Assembly: GCF_900110415.1 (NCBI RefSeq)
Contig: NZ_FODR01000009.1
Span: forward strand, 186,001 to 250,000
From: Mucilaginibacter sp. OK283
GTDB taxonomy: Bacteria; Bacteroidota; Bacteroidia; Sphingobacteriales; Sphingobacteriaceae
Length of the DNA stretch: 64,000 nt
Direction of reading: 5' to 3'
The notes under the pieces were generated by a model, which was not told the DNA's origin, did not search any database, and saw only the letters and a program-made list of their open reading frames with translations. The translations under genes and the position numbers were made by a program. Every line of letters begins with the position of its first letter. The stretch's first letter is position 1. This document shows, in pieces, positions 13,277-22,628 of the stretch.

Positions 13277-14161
13277 ATGAAAAAACTTAATTATTACGTG
13301 CTGGATGTATTTACCGATCAGAAATATAAAGGCAATCAGCTCTCGGTAGTTTATACCGACGATGAACTTGAGCTGAGTCAGTATCATGCCATTTCCCGGG
13401 AATTTGGCTACTCCGAAACTTCATTCGTAAATTATTCAACAACCGAAAACGCGCTGAAGGTACGCTCGTTTACCCCGGCTGAATTTGAGGTTGTAGGCGC
13501 CGGCCATAACCTGCTGGGCGCGGTGTGCCTGGCTTTACTAAAGGATTGGGACATTTTTAAAAACCAGGACGGGCCGCCATCGGTAATAATCAAGGATACA
13601 AGAATCCCGCTGCTGGTTACTGAACATGGCGGGCTTCCGTACGTGGCCATGAAACAGCAGCCGGCGAGGATAATAACTGAATTGCCTGCCGGTTTGGTTG
13701 CAAAAGCTATTGGATTGGATTTAAAAGATTTAGAATTAAACAACTGGAAGGTTAACGTTGTTGAAACAGAAGTTGCCCACCTGATGGTACCTGTAAAAGA
13801 TTTGAACACATTACAACGCGCGGCGCCCGATAAGGCACTTTTAAAACAACTCTCGGCAAAATTCCAATTTGAAGGCTTTTACCTGTTTACCACAAATGGC
13901 CAGGATGCCGGCTATATTGCCGAAACACGTTTTTTTAATCCAGGTATCGGTATTGATGAAGACCCTGCAACAGGAACAGCTGCCGGCCCCCTGGCTGGTT
14001 ACCTGGAAAAGCTGGGACATATTAAGCAAGGGCAGGATTATAGAATATTGCAGGGCACAGCCGTTAAGCACCCATCGTCAATCCATATCAAAGTTGAGGA
14101 AGATGGCATTTGGGTAAGCGGCTCGTCGGTTATTGTCATGGAAGGCATCATATACCTGTAA
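13277..14161 (+). CDS. PhzF-family isomerase
   Basis: Member of the PhzF/diaminopimelate-epimerase-like fold, 294 residues as expected. Landmarks are the N-terminal YYVLDVFTDQKYKGNQLSVV (residues 4-23), the strand FGYSETSFVNYS, AEFEVVGAGHNLLGAVCLAL where PhzF has GHATLG, and a C-terminal TRFFNPGIGIDEDPATGTAAGPLAGYL region (split here: residues ~217-243) with the DPATGTA motif. The acidic catalytic residue of PhzF is normally in a segment like SETAF; here SETSF is present. No phenazine cluster is nearby, so the substrate is unknown. Control by the divergent HxlR gene is likely. Confidence 0.85.
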   Translation: MKKLNYYVLDVFTDQKYKGNQLSVVYTDDELELSQYHAISREFGYSETSFVNYSTTENALKVRSFTPAEFEVVGAGHNLLGAVCLALLKDWDIFKNQDGPPSVIIKDTRIPLLVTEHGGLPYVAMKQQPARIITELPAGLVAKAIGLDLKDLELNNWKVNVVETEVAHLMVPVKDLNTLQRAAPDKALLKQLSAKFQFEGFYLFTTNGQDAGYIAETRFFNPGIGIDEDPATGTAAGPLAGYLEKLGHIKQGQDYRILQGTAVKHPSSIHIKVEEDGIWVSGSSVIVMEGIIYL

Positions 14162-14180
14162 AAGGCCCGGCAGGCGGTAT

Positions 14181-14582
14181 TTATTCCTTTTCATAGTAGT
14201 CTACCGGCGCATCAGCCGCACTGCCTATAGCGCCGCCCAGGCTAAACTTGTTCCCGGTAAGGCCTATATATTTTGCCTCGCTGTTGTAATCATTATCAAA
14301 AATGATGCGGTTACGCTCGGCACCGTTTACGTTTTCTTTAAACAGCTTATAAGTGCCGCTTTTTTTCAAAACGTGTTTAAGATAGTATTTGTAATTAGTG
14401 GCCGAAAAGTTGTAAACGGTGCCATTGCCCGGCTTATAGGCGCTGCTGTCGGTTGGTGGCGGGCAATAACAGGTTGTCCCCCGGTATTCCCAGCTCCCGT
14501 TAAGGTTAATGCCGGTGTTATTATCTTTTTTACAGGCGAATAAAAACAAAGCGATGGCGCCTGCCAGTAATATTTTTTTCAT
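14181..14582 (-). CDS. Small lipoprotein, hypothetical
   Basis: Protein of 133 residues with a lipoprotein signal (MKKILLAGAIALFLFAC, lipid cysteine at 17) followed by KKDNN. The mature part begins LNGSWEYRGTTCYCPPPTDS, with two further cysteines, and has the strand pattern of a small lipocalin-like domain (GSWEY at the start, FSATNYKYYLKHVLKKSGTY, RIIFDNDYN). Such proteins are common in Sphingobacteriaceae and have no assigned role. It is convergent with the phzF-like gene, 19 bases apart. Confidence 0.65.
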   Translation of the reverse strand: MKKILLAGAIALFLFACKKDNNTGINLNGSWEYRGTTCYCPPPTDSSAYKPGNGTVYNFSATNYKYYLKHVLKKSGTYKLFKENVNGAERNRIIFDNDYNSEAKYIGLTGNKFSLGGAIGSAADAPVDYYEKE

Positions 14583-14697
14583 TGATACTCAGGTTTATTA
14601 AGCTTATTACGGTTGCGATAACGAAAATGCTACAGTAAATTATTGGCCAATAACTAAAATTTCAGTATTATCGTGACAGGAACCTTTTACAATTAAA

Positions 14698-15687
14698 ATG
14701 AATATTATTAAACATCTTACGAAGATATCCGTCTTTTTACTTTTCATAGCCGTATTGCAAAGCTGCGGCGGCCCCAGTGGCCCGGGCATTTATAAAAACG
14801 AAAAAATAAGTTCAGGCGATCAAAGCCGCTTTCATGATTTAAACGACAAACTGTTTGCCGCGCTGAAAACCAATGACGAACCCCAGCTGGAATACATCAT
14901 GTCGCAGGATTTTATAGCTGTTACCAACAGGAAAAGAGTTGTTGAACTGGTAAGTAATCGTTTTAAGGAAGATGATTACAAGTTACTTGACGAGTACTAC
15001 GTGGTTAATCGCTACATTCATGGCGATACCATTAAACCGGCCTTAACTGGTGGCAAATACACCGTTTACTGCCCCGGCGGTGTTAAAGAGATGTACATTG
15101 CCTTTTTTGTGCCCAAACACATTGCCAACCAGTATATGATAACCGCACTTTATTGCAAATACGATTATGGCTGGAAACTTAGCCAGCTGGAAACCAACGC
15201 CTATGCCAAAAACGGGAAAAGTATGACCGCGCTTTTAGCCGATGCTAAGGCTGCTTACACAAAAGGCTTCCTGGTTAACGCCCTGAATGACGGCGCTTCG
15301 GCTATCAATTGTTCAAGACCAAGCAGCCTATGGAAATATGATAGTGAAGCCGAAGCTGGCGAGTTTTACAGCAACGTTTTAAACCGGGTATCTGCTAAAT
15401 ATAAGGTTCCGTTGCCCATTAAAGGCGCGCCAACCCACCTTGAAATTATTCGCATTTTTACCCAGGAAGATAAGGAAGGTACATTCCCGATGATATACTA
15501 CCTAACCAATATCAAGCTAAGCGATACTACAGCTATCAAAAAAGAGAACGAAGTGATCAGGAAAGTGATAGATAAAACCATTCCCGGCATTGATAAGGAT
15601 AATAAATACGTGCTTTACTCCGCGTTTAACGAGTGGCCTACGGGCGTTAAAACCGTTGAGCATTTTGATATGAAGCAAAAAATGTAA
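14698..15687 (+). CDS. Lipoprotein, hypothetical
   Basis: Protein of 329 residues with a lipoprotein signal MNIIKHLTKISVFLLFIAVLQSC (shown in two parts by its lipid cysteine at residue 23: AVLQSC). The N-terminal half has HDLNDKLFAALKTNDEPQLE and KYTVYCPGGVKEMYIAFF, reminiscent of an NTF2/DUF4440-like domain. The C-terminal half contains PTHLEIIRIFTQEDKEGTFP and ends EHFDMKQKM. No enzyme motif is visible. It stands alone between short gaps and is followed by a clear two-way terminator. Function unknown. Confidence 0.6.
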   Translation: MNIIKHLTKISVFLLFIAVLQSCGGPSGPGIYKNEKISSGDQSRFHDLNDKLFAALKTNDEPQLEYIMSQDFIAVTNRKRVVELVSNRFKEDDYKLLDEYYVVNRYIHGDTIKPALTGGKYTVYCPGGVKEMYIAFFVPKHIANQYMITALYCKYDYGWKLSQLETNAYAKNGKSMTALLADAKAAYTKGFLVNALNDGASAINCSRPSSLWKYDSEAEAGEFYSNVLNRVSAKYKVPLPIKGAPTHLEIIRIFTQEDKEGTFPMIYYLTNIKLSDTTAIKKENEVIRKVIDKTIPGIDKDNKYVLYSAFNEWPTGVKTVEHFDMKQKM

Positions 15688-15723
15688 TTAAGCTTAAGGC
15701 GAAAGCTAAAAACCAGATTCTAA

Positions 15724-15754
15724 AAAGAGGAGTTATTGGATATAGCTCCTCTTT
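15724..15754. terminator. Bidirectional terminator
   Basis: A 9-bp perfect stem AAAGAGGAG (15724-15732) / CTCCTCTTT (15746-15754) with A- and T-runs on both sides, located between convergent genes ending at 15687 and 15761. Confidence 0.75.
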
Positions 15755-15760
15755 CCTTTT

Positions 15761-15985
15761 CTATTCACTATCCTTGTTCTTGATGCCTTTTAGTAAAGCA
15801 TAAATTGCCATGGCATGGCCGTGGCCAAGATCAAAGTCGGCCTTTAGCCAGGCTACTATATCGCCTGCTTTTGCTTTTAATTCACCGTTTTGTGTAAGCC
15901 CTTTTTCTTCGGCTATGGCCCTGAAATCAGCGGGCCCTTTGCCTGTTTTGGTTTTAATAGTGTTTAAATATCCCTGGAATGACAT
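15761..15985 (-). CDS. DUF4287-domain protein
   Basis: Protein of 74 residues. It shows the DUF4287 pattern: MSFQGYLNTIKTKTGKGPADF at the start (split around residue 20), GLTQNGELKAKAGDIVAWLK in the middle, and DLGHGHAMAIYALLKG at the end. Family members are small and often sit alone or fused to DUF5655. The function is not known. It is convergent with the lipoprotein gene across a shared terminator. Confidence 0.8.
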   Translation of the reverse strand: MSFQGYLNTIKTKTGKGPADFRAIAEEKGLTQNGELKAKAGDIVAWLKADFDLGHGHAMAIYALLKGIKNKDSE

Positions 15986-16170
15986 GGCTGGTTATGCTTG
16001 GTTTATGAAGCTAAATATAAAATGTAAACATCAAATTCGAGCTATTTTTAAATGGATTTAGCGTTAAGGCGGCGATATAGCCTAATTAAGCGTTACGCTA
16101 CATATGTGCAAATGTCTGCGGGAATTACCCAATTCATTATCTTTGTTATTAATCATCTGCTCCGATTGCT

Positions 16171-17547
16171 ATGTCTAAAAAGAAAAAAACCAAGGTTGTT
16201 GCACTAAAGCCGGTTCAGCTAAGTGCGGAAAAATATATAAAAACACAGGCACGCCTGTTACCCATTGCCGAATGCATTATAAACGAAGATTGGGAAACCG
16301 CCGGGATAGCCAATATCCTTGTTGCCAGGAAGCACAAAAACGGCAATTTAACCATCGGACTATTTTTGGTTGATATGTATTGCCTTGGCCCTAAGGATGT
16401 ATTATATGAGTTTAACCTGAGCCCGGAAAAATATGACGAGTGGAAAGATAAGTTGGCCTATGGGATAATAGCGTGCGACTATGTTTTAGCGCACAATATT
16501 ATTCATGGCGCCGTTGCCTATGCCGAAGACTATGGTTTTAAACCGCATAAGGACTTTGAAATTGCTCAGTATATTTTAGAAGAAGACAGCGAGGATATTG
16601 AACTGATAGAAATAAAGTTTGGCGTGGATGGCATGCCCTGTTTTGTGCCCGGCCCTAATGACTCCGACCACAAGATTCAAACCATCATCAATACACTTAA
16701 CCGCACCGCGGGCTACGGCAACTATACATTTTTGGGCGATGGCGATGACTGGGACGATTTTGATGAGGAGGATTGGGATGATGACGATGAAGAAGAAGAT
16801 GATGATGATGACGACGATTTTGACGAAATACAGGCAGGCATAAATGAACTGTTGCTGGATGGTTATGAAAAAATAAGCGCGGTATATGACGAAGTTTTGC
16901 GAACAGACGGCGCCAGGGAAGCGCTTAAACAACCTTTTATTGGCTTAAAATATCGCCTGAGCAACGATCCCAAAGAAACAGCCTATATGAAATTTGATAG
17001 TGCGGCAGAAGAAAACGAATATTTTCGCCTGCTAAACCTGGCATCGGTTGATCATGAATATGACCTGGTAATAACGGGCGTACGAAAAGCCATTGCTAAA
17101 TATACCGGTTCGGCACCATGGTATATGCTATGGCATTCGGCGCTCCAAGCCGACAGACAGCATGACGAGAGCTATAGGATAGCCGAAGTGATGTACACCG
17201 CGTTTCCAGATTATTTACCTGCCAAAGTGAGCTATGCCAACATGCTTATTGATACCGAAGAGCCGGAAGGCGTACTTGCTGTGTTTAACGGACAGCCAGA
17301 CCTGGGATATATTTATCCCGAACGAAAGGTATTTAACCTCACCGAAGCTGCAAATTACTATGCCTGCATGTGCCGCTATTTTACAGCGGTTGATAATATC
17401 GACTCGGCCGATATGTATATGGATGCCATCATCAAAAATGACTTGACCGATCAATTCGGTATCCAGGTGGCTATACGCGAGCTTTGCAAGGCAAAAATGA
17501 AAAAGCTTGGCATCTTAACAGATAACGAAACTGACGATGACGATTAG
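16171..17547 (+). CDS. Acidic-linker protein with TPR-like C-terminus
   Basis: Cytosolic protein of 458 residues. It starts with a lysine patch (MSKKKKTKVVALKP). Next is a conserved globular part to about residue 185 (RLLPIAECIINEDWETAGIA, GLFLVDMYCLGPKDVLYEF). An Asp/Glu block follows at residues ~190-220, about 27 acidic residues in 31 positions. The C-terminal part is helical and TPR-like (ALQADRQHDESYRIAEVMY, YLPAKVSYANMLIDTEEPEG). Proteins of this plan are widespread in Bacteroidota and unassigned. The acidic stretch also makes the DNA here a GAT-rich low-complexity run, at about 16740-16830. Confidence 0.6.
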   Translation: MSKKKKTKVVALKPVQLSAEKYIKTQARLLPIAECIINEDWETAGIANILVARKHKNGNLTIGLFLVDMYCLGPKDVLYEFNLSPEKYDEWKDKLAYGIIACDYVLAHNIIHGAVAYAEDYGFKPHKDFEIAQYILEEDSEDIELIEIKFGVDGMPCFVPGPNDSDHKIQTIINTLNRTAGYGNYTFLGDGDDWDDFDEEDWDDDDEEEDDDDDDDFDEIQAGINELLLDGYEKISAVYDEVLRTDGAREALKQPFIGLKYRLSNDPKETAYMKFDSAAEENEYFRLLNLASVDHEYDLVITGVRKAIAKYTGSAPWYMLWHSALQADRQHDESYRIAEVMYTAFPDYLPAKVSYANMLIDTEEPEGVLAVFNGQPDLGYIYPERKVFNLTEAANYYACMCRYFTAVDNIDSADMYMDAIIKNDLTDQFGIQVAIRELCKAKMKKLGILTDNETDDDD

Positions 17548-17628
17548 GCGGCGTTAAATGATTTCAGGCCCGGTTATTTGAAGGTAAAAGCATTATATTG
17601 CCGTTACCAATTAACAACCCTAAAAATC

Positions 17629-18651
17629 ATGATCAAACGTGTTATCCTTGCCTGCATGGTGCTTCCTTTTATTATTCCACGCGTTGCTATCGCGCAGGGA
17701 ACGGCCGCCAATAAGCCGGTTTCGCCACGGATCCGGGTGATAATGGATAACGATTTTAGCGGCGACCCGGACGGCTTATTTGCCCTTACGCATTTGATGT
17801 TATCGCAATCGGTAGATGTTAGGGGAATCATAGGCTCGCATCTTAAGGTGGGCGATGGTTTTGATCCTTCAAAAACCCAGGCAGACAATGCCGCAAAAAA
17901 AACGGCAGAACTGTTAGCTATCCTGAAAATGAACGGGCGGGTGCCTGTAGTAGCCGGCTCAAACACCGGGATGCTAAACGATACCACCCCGGTTAAAAGT
18001 GCTGCAGTTGATATGATTATTAAAGAGGCCTTGCGGACCGATACGCAATTGCCACTATATGTAGTCTGTGGTGCCGGGCTTACCGAAATCGCATCTGCGG
18101 TTTTAACCAACCCAGCTATTGCCGGCAAGCTTACCCTGATATGGATAGGCGGTCCCGAATATGCCGACCTGGCCTTACCCCCGCCAGGCTACTCCAACCC
18201 CGAATACAATTTAAATATTGATATTGCTGCAGCCCGCGCGGTTTTTAACCATTCGCAATTGAAGTTGTGGCAGGTGCCGCGCAATGCATACCGCCAGGCT
18301 TTGCTGCCGTATTCGCAGCTGCAACTCAAAATTAAGCCCCAGGGCGAGGCCGGTAAATATTTAACTAACGTGATAGAGAGTTTGATGACCCGCATCCAGC
18401 AATGGCACCTGAATATTGGCGAAACGTACGTTTTAGGCGATAGCCCGCTGGTGTTGCTTACCGCCCTGCAATCATCATTCGAGGCCGACCCTTCAAGCAG
18501 CGAATATGTGCTTAAAAACTGCCCGAAGATAAATGCACAGGGTGGCTATGATTATAATGCAGGTGGCCGCAACATTCGTGTGTACACCCGCCTGGATATT
18601 AACCTGATGTTTAATGATTTTTTTGCGAAGCTGGAGTTGAATAGCAAATAA
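17629..18651 (+). CDS. Secreted nucleoside hydrolase-like protein
   Basis: Member of the inosine-uridine nucleoside hydrolase fold, 340 residues with a signal peptide (MIKRVILACMVLPFIIPRVAIA, ATG at 17629). The calcium-binding N-terminal motif appears as VIMDNDFSGDPDGLFAL, matching the DxDxxxDD pattern in modified form. Other matches are VPVVAGSNTG and LTLIWIGGPEYADLAL. The C-terminal catalytic His/Asp segment is less clear, with VLGDSPLVLL as the best candidate. The periplasmic location implies salvage of external nucleosides or a lyase-like role on a related substrate. No transporter is adjacent. Confidence 0.75.
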   Translation: MIKRVILACMVLPFIIPRVAIAQGTAANKPVSPRIRVIMDNDFSGDPDGLFALTHLMLSQSVDVRGIIGSHLKVGDGFDPSKTQADNAAKKTAELLAILKMNGRVPVVAGSNTGMLNDTTPVKSAAVDMIIKEALRTDTQLPLYVVCGAGLTEIASAVLTNPAIAGKLTLIWIGGPEYADLALPPPGYSNPEYNLNIDIAAARAVFNHSQLKLWQVPRNAYRQALLPYSQLQLKIKPQGEAGKYLTNVIESLMTRIQQWHLNIGETYVLGDSPLVLLTALQSSFEADPSSSEYVLKNCPKINAQGGYDYNAGGRNIRVYTRLDINLMFNDFFAKLELNSK

Positions 18652-18676
18652 CCCTTCCGGATTATCAAAAAAAGAT

Positions 18677-18708
18677 AGTTTATAAATTATAAGATAAATT
18701 TATAAACT
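18677..18708. terminator. AT-rich inverted repeat after the nucleoside hydrolase gene
   Basis: AGTTTATAAATT (18677-18688) and AATTTATAAACT (18697-18708) form a perfect 12-bp stem with an eight-base loop, 25 bases past the stop. It could be a terminator or an operator for the small gene downstream. The rest of the 258-base gap is AT-rich without other clear structure. Confidence 0.45.
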
Positions 18709-18909
18709 TAAAAACGTCATTTATTCATATGCAGATCGATAAGTTGTATAGAATAATAACCTATTTACCTTGTTTTAAGTACAGAAAACAGGCGATGAAA
18801 GCGTTATTCCCGGCGATTTAAGGTAGAAAACAGAGTTGGTATTTAAATTGTAAATGATTTAATACATCATTTGAAAAACAATTTTTATAAACAATTAAAA
18901 AAATCTATC

Positions 18910-19065
18910 ATGAATTCATTACTGTATATTATTGCCGTTATCCTGATCATAGGCTGGGCAATTGGAGCGTTTGTTTACTCTGTAGGTAGTTTAATCCACA
19001 TCCTGTTGGTTATTGCTATTATAGCCCTAATACTCGGCTTTTTACGCAGGGACACAGCAATATAG
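18910..19065 (+). CDS. lmo0937-family small membrane protein
   Basis: A 51-residue protein with two membrane helices: LLYIIAVILIIGWAIGAFVY and IHILLVIAIIALILGFL, ending in RRDTAI. This matches the lmo0937/DUF5670 family, whose members are strongly stress-induced in several bacteria but have no known mechanism. The ATG at 18910 was chosen because the longer frame from 18871 (TTG) adds only polar residues. A strong terminator follows 22 bases after the stop. Confidence 0.75.
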   Translation: MNSLLYIIAVILIIGWAIGAFVYSVGSLIHILLVIAIIALILGFLRRDTAI

Positions 19066-19087
19066 TCTGCTGTTCTAAATAAAATTC

Positions 19088-19122
19088 AACCCCGGCCTGT
19101 TTTGCATGCCGGGGTTATTTTT
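19088..19122 (+). terminator. Rho-independent terminator
   Basis: A 9-bp stem AACCCCGGC (19088-19096) / GCCGGGGTT (19108-19116), 11-base loop, then A and eight Ts. It ends the small membrane-protein transcript and adjoins the convergent SDR gene. Confidence 0.85.
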
Positions 19123-19887
19123 TTAACTCCTTAGGTAAGATGCGCCGTTAATATCAATAATACTGCTGCTACTAAATTCCATCCCCTCAGATGCGAAAAT
19201 GGCTGCCAGCCGGGCTACCTCTTCTGCTCTGGCCACGCGGCCAAAAGGGCTTTGGTTTTTTATTGCCCGGCCGGCCGGACTGTTCAAAATGTCGGCAGTC
19301 ATATCTGTCTCTGTAAACCCTGGCGCTATAACATGTATGCTTACACCCTTTGCCGCCAATGCAATAGCCAACGATTGGCTCATCGAGTTTAAACCTGCCT
19401 TACTTGCACCATAAGCAGGGCAATCAGGCTCGCCGCGGAATGCCCCACGGGATGAAATGTTCACTATTTTACCGCCGCCCTGCTCCGCCATCTGCCGGCC
19501 TGCAAAGTAACACAGGTTGGCAACACCCATCAGGTTAACATCAATGGTTTGTTTCCACATAGCCAGCCAGTGAGTATAATCAGCATCCATAATCTTGTGT
19601 TCCAGGAATACACCCGCATTGTTCACCAATACATCAATCCCGTTATGCTTTGCTATAAAAGCCTTCATAAAGGTTTCAACCGCGCTGGCATCCTGTATTG
19701 CCAATTGCCATGCACTGTGCCCGGTTCCCCGCAGCAAGGCAATTGTTTCTTCGGCGGCCTGCTGATTGCTTAAGTAGGTTATAGCAACCTGTGCACCCGC
19801 AGCTGCGAATAACTGCGCGCAAGCCCGCCCTATACCGCGCGAGCCGCCCGTGATTAAAACCCTTTTGTTTGTAAAATCAAATGTCAT
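19123..19887 (-). CDS. SDR-family oxidoreductase
   Basis: Classical short-chain dehydrogenase/reductase, 254 residues. The cofactor motif is VLITGGSRGIGRACAQLFAA (residues ~10-29), NAG is in VLVNNAGVFLEH, the catalytic serine is in VNISSRGAF, and the tyrosine-lysine pair is in YGASKAG. No acidic residue follows the second strand in a form that fixes NAD or NADP preference. The C-terminus ends SSIIDINGASYLRS, as in many 3-ketoacyl-ACP reductase-like SDRs. The substrate is unknown, and it stands alone on the minus strand. Confidence 0.85.
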   Translation of the reverse strand: MTFDFTNKRVLITGGSRGIGRACAQLFAAAGAQVAITYLSNQQAAEETIALLRGTGHSAWQLAIQDASAVETFMKAFIAKHNGIDVLVNNAGVFLEHKIMDADYTHWLAMWKQTIDVNLMGVANLCYFAGRQMAEQGGGKIVNISSRGAFRGEPDCPAYGASKAGLNSMSQSLAIALAAKGVSIHVIAPGFTETDMTADILNSPAGRAIKNQSPFGRVARAEEVARLAAIFASEGMEFSSSSIIDINGASYLRS

Positions 19888-20072
19888 GATAGTCTTGTTG
19901 CTTGGATAACAAATAACGGAAACCTAAGTCATAAGCGCATCAAAATTTAAGTTTACGCTGTGGTTTTATGTAAAAAACATACCCGGTCTACGGTTCACAT
20001 TTTCGGTACATAATTTAATCCGGCATTCATATCATCAAAAAAATCTCTACTTTTAACTATCACTCCCACATT

Positions 20073-21635
20073 ATGAAACACTTGAGCTTTAAAACGCTAC
20101 TGGGCCTTAGCCTGTTTGCCTGCACGGCAGCCTATGCGCAGCAGGAAACCATTGATACGGCGGCCTTCCGTAAAATCAGGAACGCCGAGCTTAGCAGTTC
20201 GCAAATTCCGCAAATTGCGCATTACCTTACCGATGTTTCGGGCCCGAGGCTCACCAATTCGCCGGGCTACAAGCGGGCCGCCACCTGGGCTGTTGAAACT
20301 ATGAAAAAATGGGGCTTAACCAATGCTAAAATGGAGCCCTGGGGCGAATTTGGCAAGCAATGGGAGGTGCAGGATTTCAGCATATCAATGCGTGCTCCGT
20401 ATGTGCAATCTGTACGGGCATATCCAGGCCCATGGAGCGCTAATACCAAAGGCTTACAGCAGGGGCAGGTAATACTGCTTACACCTGCAAACGCCATGGA
20501 TACCGCTTACCTGGCCAGCCATGCCGCCGATTTTAAAGGCAAATTTGTGTTGGTAACCGGCGGTGCCGCCAGCAGCGCCGAAAGATTTGAACCATCGGCA
20601 ACCCGATTGGCAGATACGGCCCTGGCTAATCTTAAAGATGCCTACATGATTGATAAATCGACGATACAGATGTATAAAGGCTACTTTAAAATTTTTGCTA
20701 AGGTTGATGAGTTGCTTAAATCATCAGGCGCACTGGCCTATATTACTACCGGCAGCAATAACCATAACGGAACCGTTGTTGTACAGGCCTATGGGGGCTA
20801 CAAAACAACAGTGGCCGAAACCGTACCCAAGGTAACCATGTCGGCAGAAGACGGGCAAAAAATAAAAAGGCTCATCCTATCCGGCCACAAAGTAGAATTG
20901 GCTTTAAATATCAGTGGCAACCTCACAACCGATGATACAAAAGGCTACAATGTGGTTGCCGAAATTCCTGGCATCGATGCTAAACTGAAACCCCAACTGG
21001 TAATGCTTGGCGGCCATCTTGATTCATGGCAGGCCGCCACGGGTGCCACTGATAACGCCGCCGGCTGTATTGTGATGATGGAGGCCGTGAGATTGCTGGA
21101 TTCATTGGGACTTAAACCTAAACGAACCATCCGTATAGCCCTTTGGAGCGGTGAAGAACAGGGCTTGTTAGGTTCTTTTAATTATGCAAAAAAACATTTT
21201 ATGGATGGTACAACATTCGCCCTAAAACCCGAACAAGCAAAGGTATCAGCCTATTTTAACCTCGATAACGGCACCGGCAAAATAAGGGGCATCTACGCCC
21301 AAAATAACCCGGCTGTAAAACCCATATTTACGGAATGGTTTAAGCCATTTGCCGATCTGGGTGCCCAAACCGTAACTATGAGCAACACTGGTTCAACAGA
21401 CCACCTCAGTTTCGATTGGGCGGGCATCCCCGGTTTTCAGTTTGTGCAGGATCCTATTGATTACGAAACCCGCACCCATCACAGCAACCTGGACGATTAT
21501 GACCACCTGATAATTGACGACCTTAAGCAAGCGGCCATCATTGTTGCCTCGTTTGTATACCAAGCTGCCATCCGCCCCGATATGCTGCCCCGCAAACCGC
21601 TGGTTAAAGAAAATTTTGTGTTTGATGGATTTTAG
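20073..21635 (+). CDS. Secreted M28-family aminopeptidase/carboxypeptidase
   Basis: Zinc peptidase of 520 residues with a signal peptide (MKHLSFKTLLGLSLFACTAAYA). A protease-associated (PA) insert lies between about residues 130 and 275. The di-zinc catalytic domain is complete: GGHLDSWQAATGATDNAAG (His and Asp ligands), LWSGEEQGLLGS (catalytic Glu pair), YFNLDNGTG, and the final ligand region with HHSNLDDYDHL. Family members trim amino-terminal or carboxy-terminal residues from peptides in the periplasm. The length and domain order match the M28 plasma-glutamate-carboxypeptidase-like group. It stands alone on the plus strand. Confidence 0.88.
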   Translation: MKHLSFKTLLGLSLFACTAAYAQQETIDTAAFRKIRNAELSSSQIPQIAHYLTDVSGPRLTNSPGYKRAATWAVETMKKWGLTNAKMEPWGEFGKQWEVQDFSISMRAPYVQSVRAYPGPWSANTKGLQQGQVILLTPANAMDTAYLASHAADFKGKFVLVTGGAASSAERFEPSATRLADTALANLKDAYMIDKSTIQMYKGYFKIFAKVDELLKSSGALAYITTGSNNHNGTVVVQAYGGYKTTVAETVPKVTMSAEDGQKIKRLILSGHKVELALNISGNLTTDDTKGYNVVAEIPGIDAKLKPQLVMLGGHLDSWQAATGATDNAAGCIVMMEAVRLLDSLGLKPKRTIRIALWSGEEQGLLGSFNYAKKHFMDGTTFALKPEQAKVSAYFNLDNGTGKIRGIYAQNNPAVKPIFTEWFKPFADLGAQTVTMSNTGSTDHLSFDWAGIPGFQFVQDPIDYETRTHHSNLDDYDHLIIDDLKQAAIIVASFVYQAAIRPDMLPRKPLVKENFVFDGF

Positions 21636-21790
21636 GGATGAATGAAAACCAGCATTTAAAAAATGCCGGCGGGTTATTTTGCTTCAACAGCTGTTTAAAA
21701 GATAACCGTTAACATCCGTGTACATTCACCATATCCCTAAATTTTTCCAAACCGCTTATAACGCTGTCTCTTTACCTGCAAGCCGCCCCT

Positions 21791-22432
21791 TTACAAATTA
21801 TACTGCAATATAAACTTGGTAAGTTCCACCGGGTTTTTCAGATTCAGTTTTTGCATGATGTTTTTGCGGTGTGTTTCAACAGTATAAATGCTTAAGTGCA
21901 GGTGATTGGCCATTTGCTGGTTGGTATAGTCCTGCTTAATAAATTGCAGCAATTCGGTTTCTCTTTTCGTAAGCTGAAATTGCTTTAAAAAAGGGTCGGC
22001 GTCATCAAATGTGGAGTTAACAACCGGCGGTTTGTACGGAAAGCATTGCTGCCCCTGGGCTACTTGCCGCATTACCCTCAATAGCTCCTCTTTTTCGGCA
22101 TTTTTAAACAGGTAACCATCGGCGCCGGTGGCCTTTGCTTTTTCAATAAGGTGTTGTTCGTTATAGGTAGATAGCATTACCACCTTTATTTTGGGATAGT
22201 AAGACTTTATCCGTTTAAGCACCTCGAAGCCATTAATGCCCGGCATGTTAATATCAAGCAATACCAGCGTGGGCGTATGGGTATGGAGCAGCCCCAACAC
22301 CTCTTTGCCATTTGCCGCTGTATTCATGATCTCAATATCCGGCTCATTTTGCAATAACATGCTAAGCCCGTTTATAAATAATGTATGATCATCTGCTATG
22401 ATCACTGATAGTTTTTCAGTTGTCATTTCCAT
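21791..22432 (-). CDS. NarL/LuxR-type response regulator (orphan)
   Basis: Two-domain response regulator of 213 residues. The receiver has acidic pair DD (14-15), phosphoacceptor Asp60 in LVLLDINMPG, the switch Ser/Thr in MLSTYNE, and lysine in YLFKNAEKEE. The output domain is a LuxR-type HTH: LTKRETELLQFIKQDYTNQQ and MANHLHLSIYTVETHRKNIM with QKLNLKN. No histidine kinase gene is adjacent, so it is an orphan in this window; a 7TMR-DISM sensor elsewhere would be a plausible partner type. It is divergent from a 26-codon small ORF and a beta-barrel/lipoprotein pair, which it might control (inference from position). Confidence 0.88.
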   Translation of the reverse strand: MEMTTEKLSVIIADDHTLFINGLSMLLQNEPDIEIMNTAANGKEVLGLLHTHTPTLVLLDINMPGINGFEVLKRIKSYYPKIKVVMLSTYNEQHLIEKAKATGADGYLFKNAEKEELLRVMRQVAQGQQCFPYKPPVVNSTFDDADPFLKQFQLTKRETELLQFIKQDYTNQQMANHLHLSIYTVETHRKNIMQKLNLKNPVELTKFILQYNL

Positions 22433-22628
22433 CGTACTAATTACTTGTAAACCTATGTTTTATTACCGCCGCAAAAAATACAAACAGCTTTGTATTGCAC
22501 GCCTTGCCGCCACCCCATAAAATTGTATCGTTAAAAACAACTAATAAATGCACCGGAAAGCAGCACTGTTGTAGCCTTAATAAACGGTACAAGATACACA
22601 AACAACTAATACATTAAACCCCAAAGCC

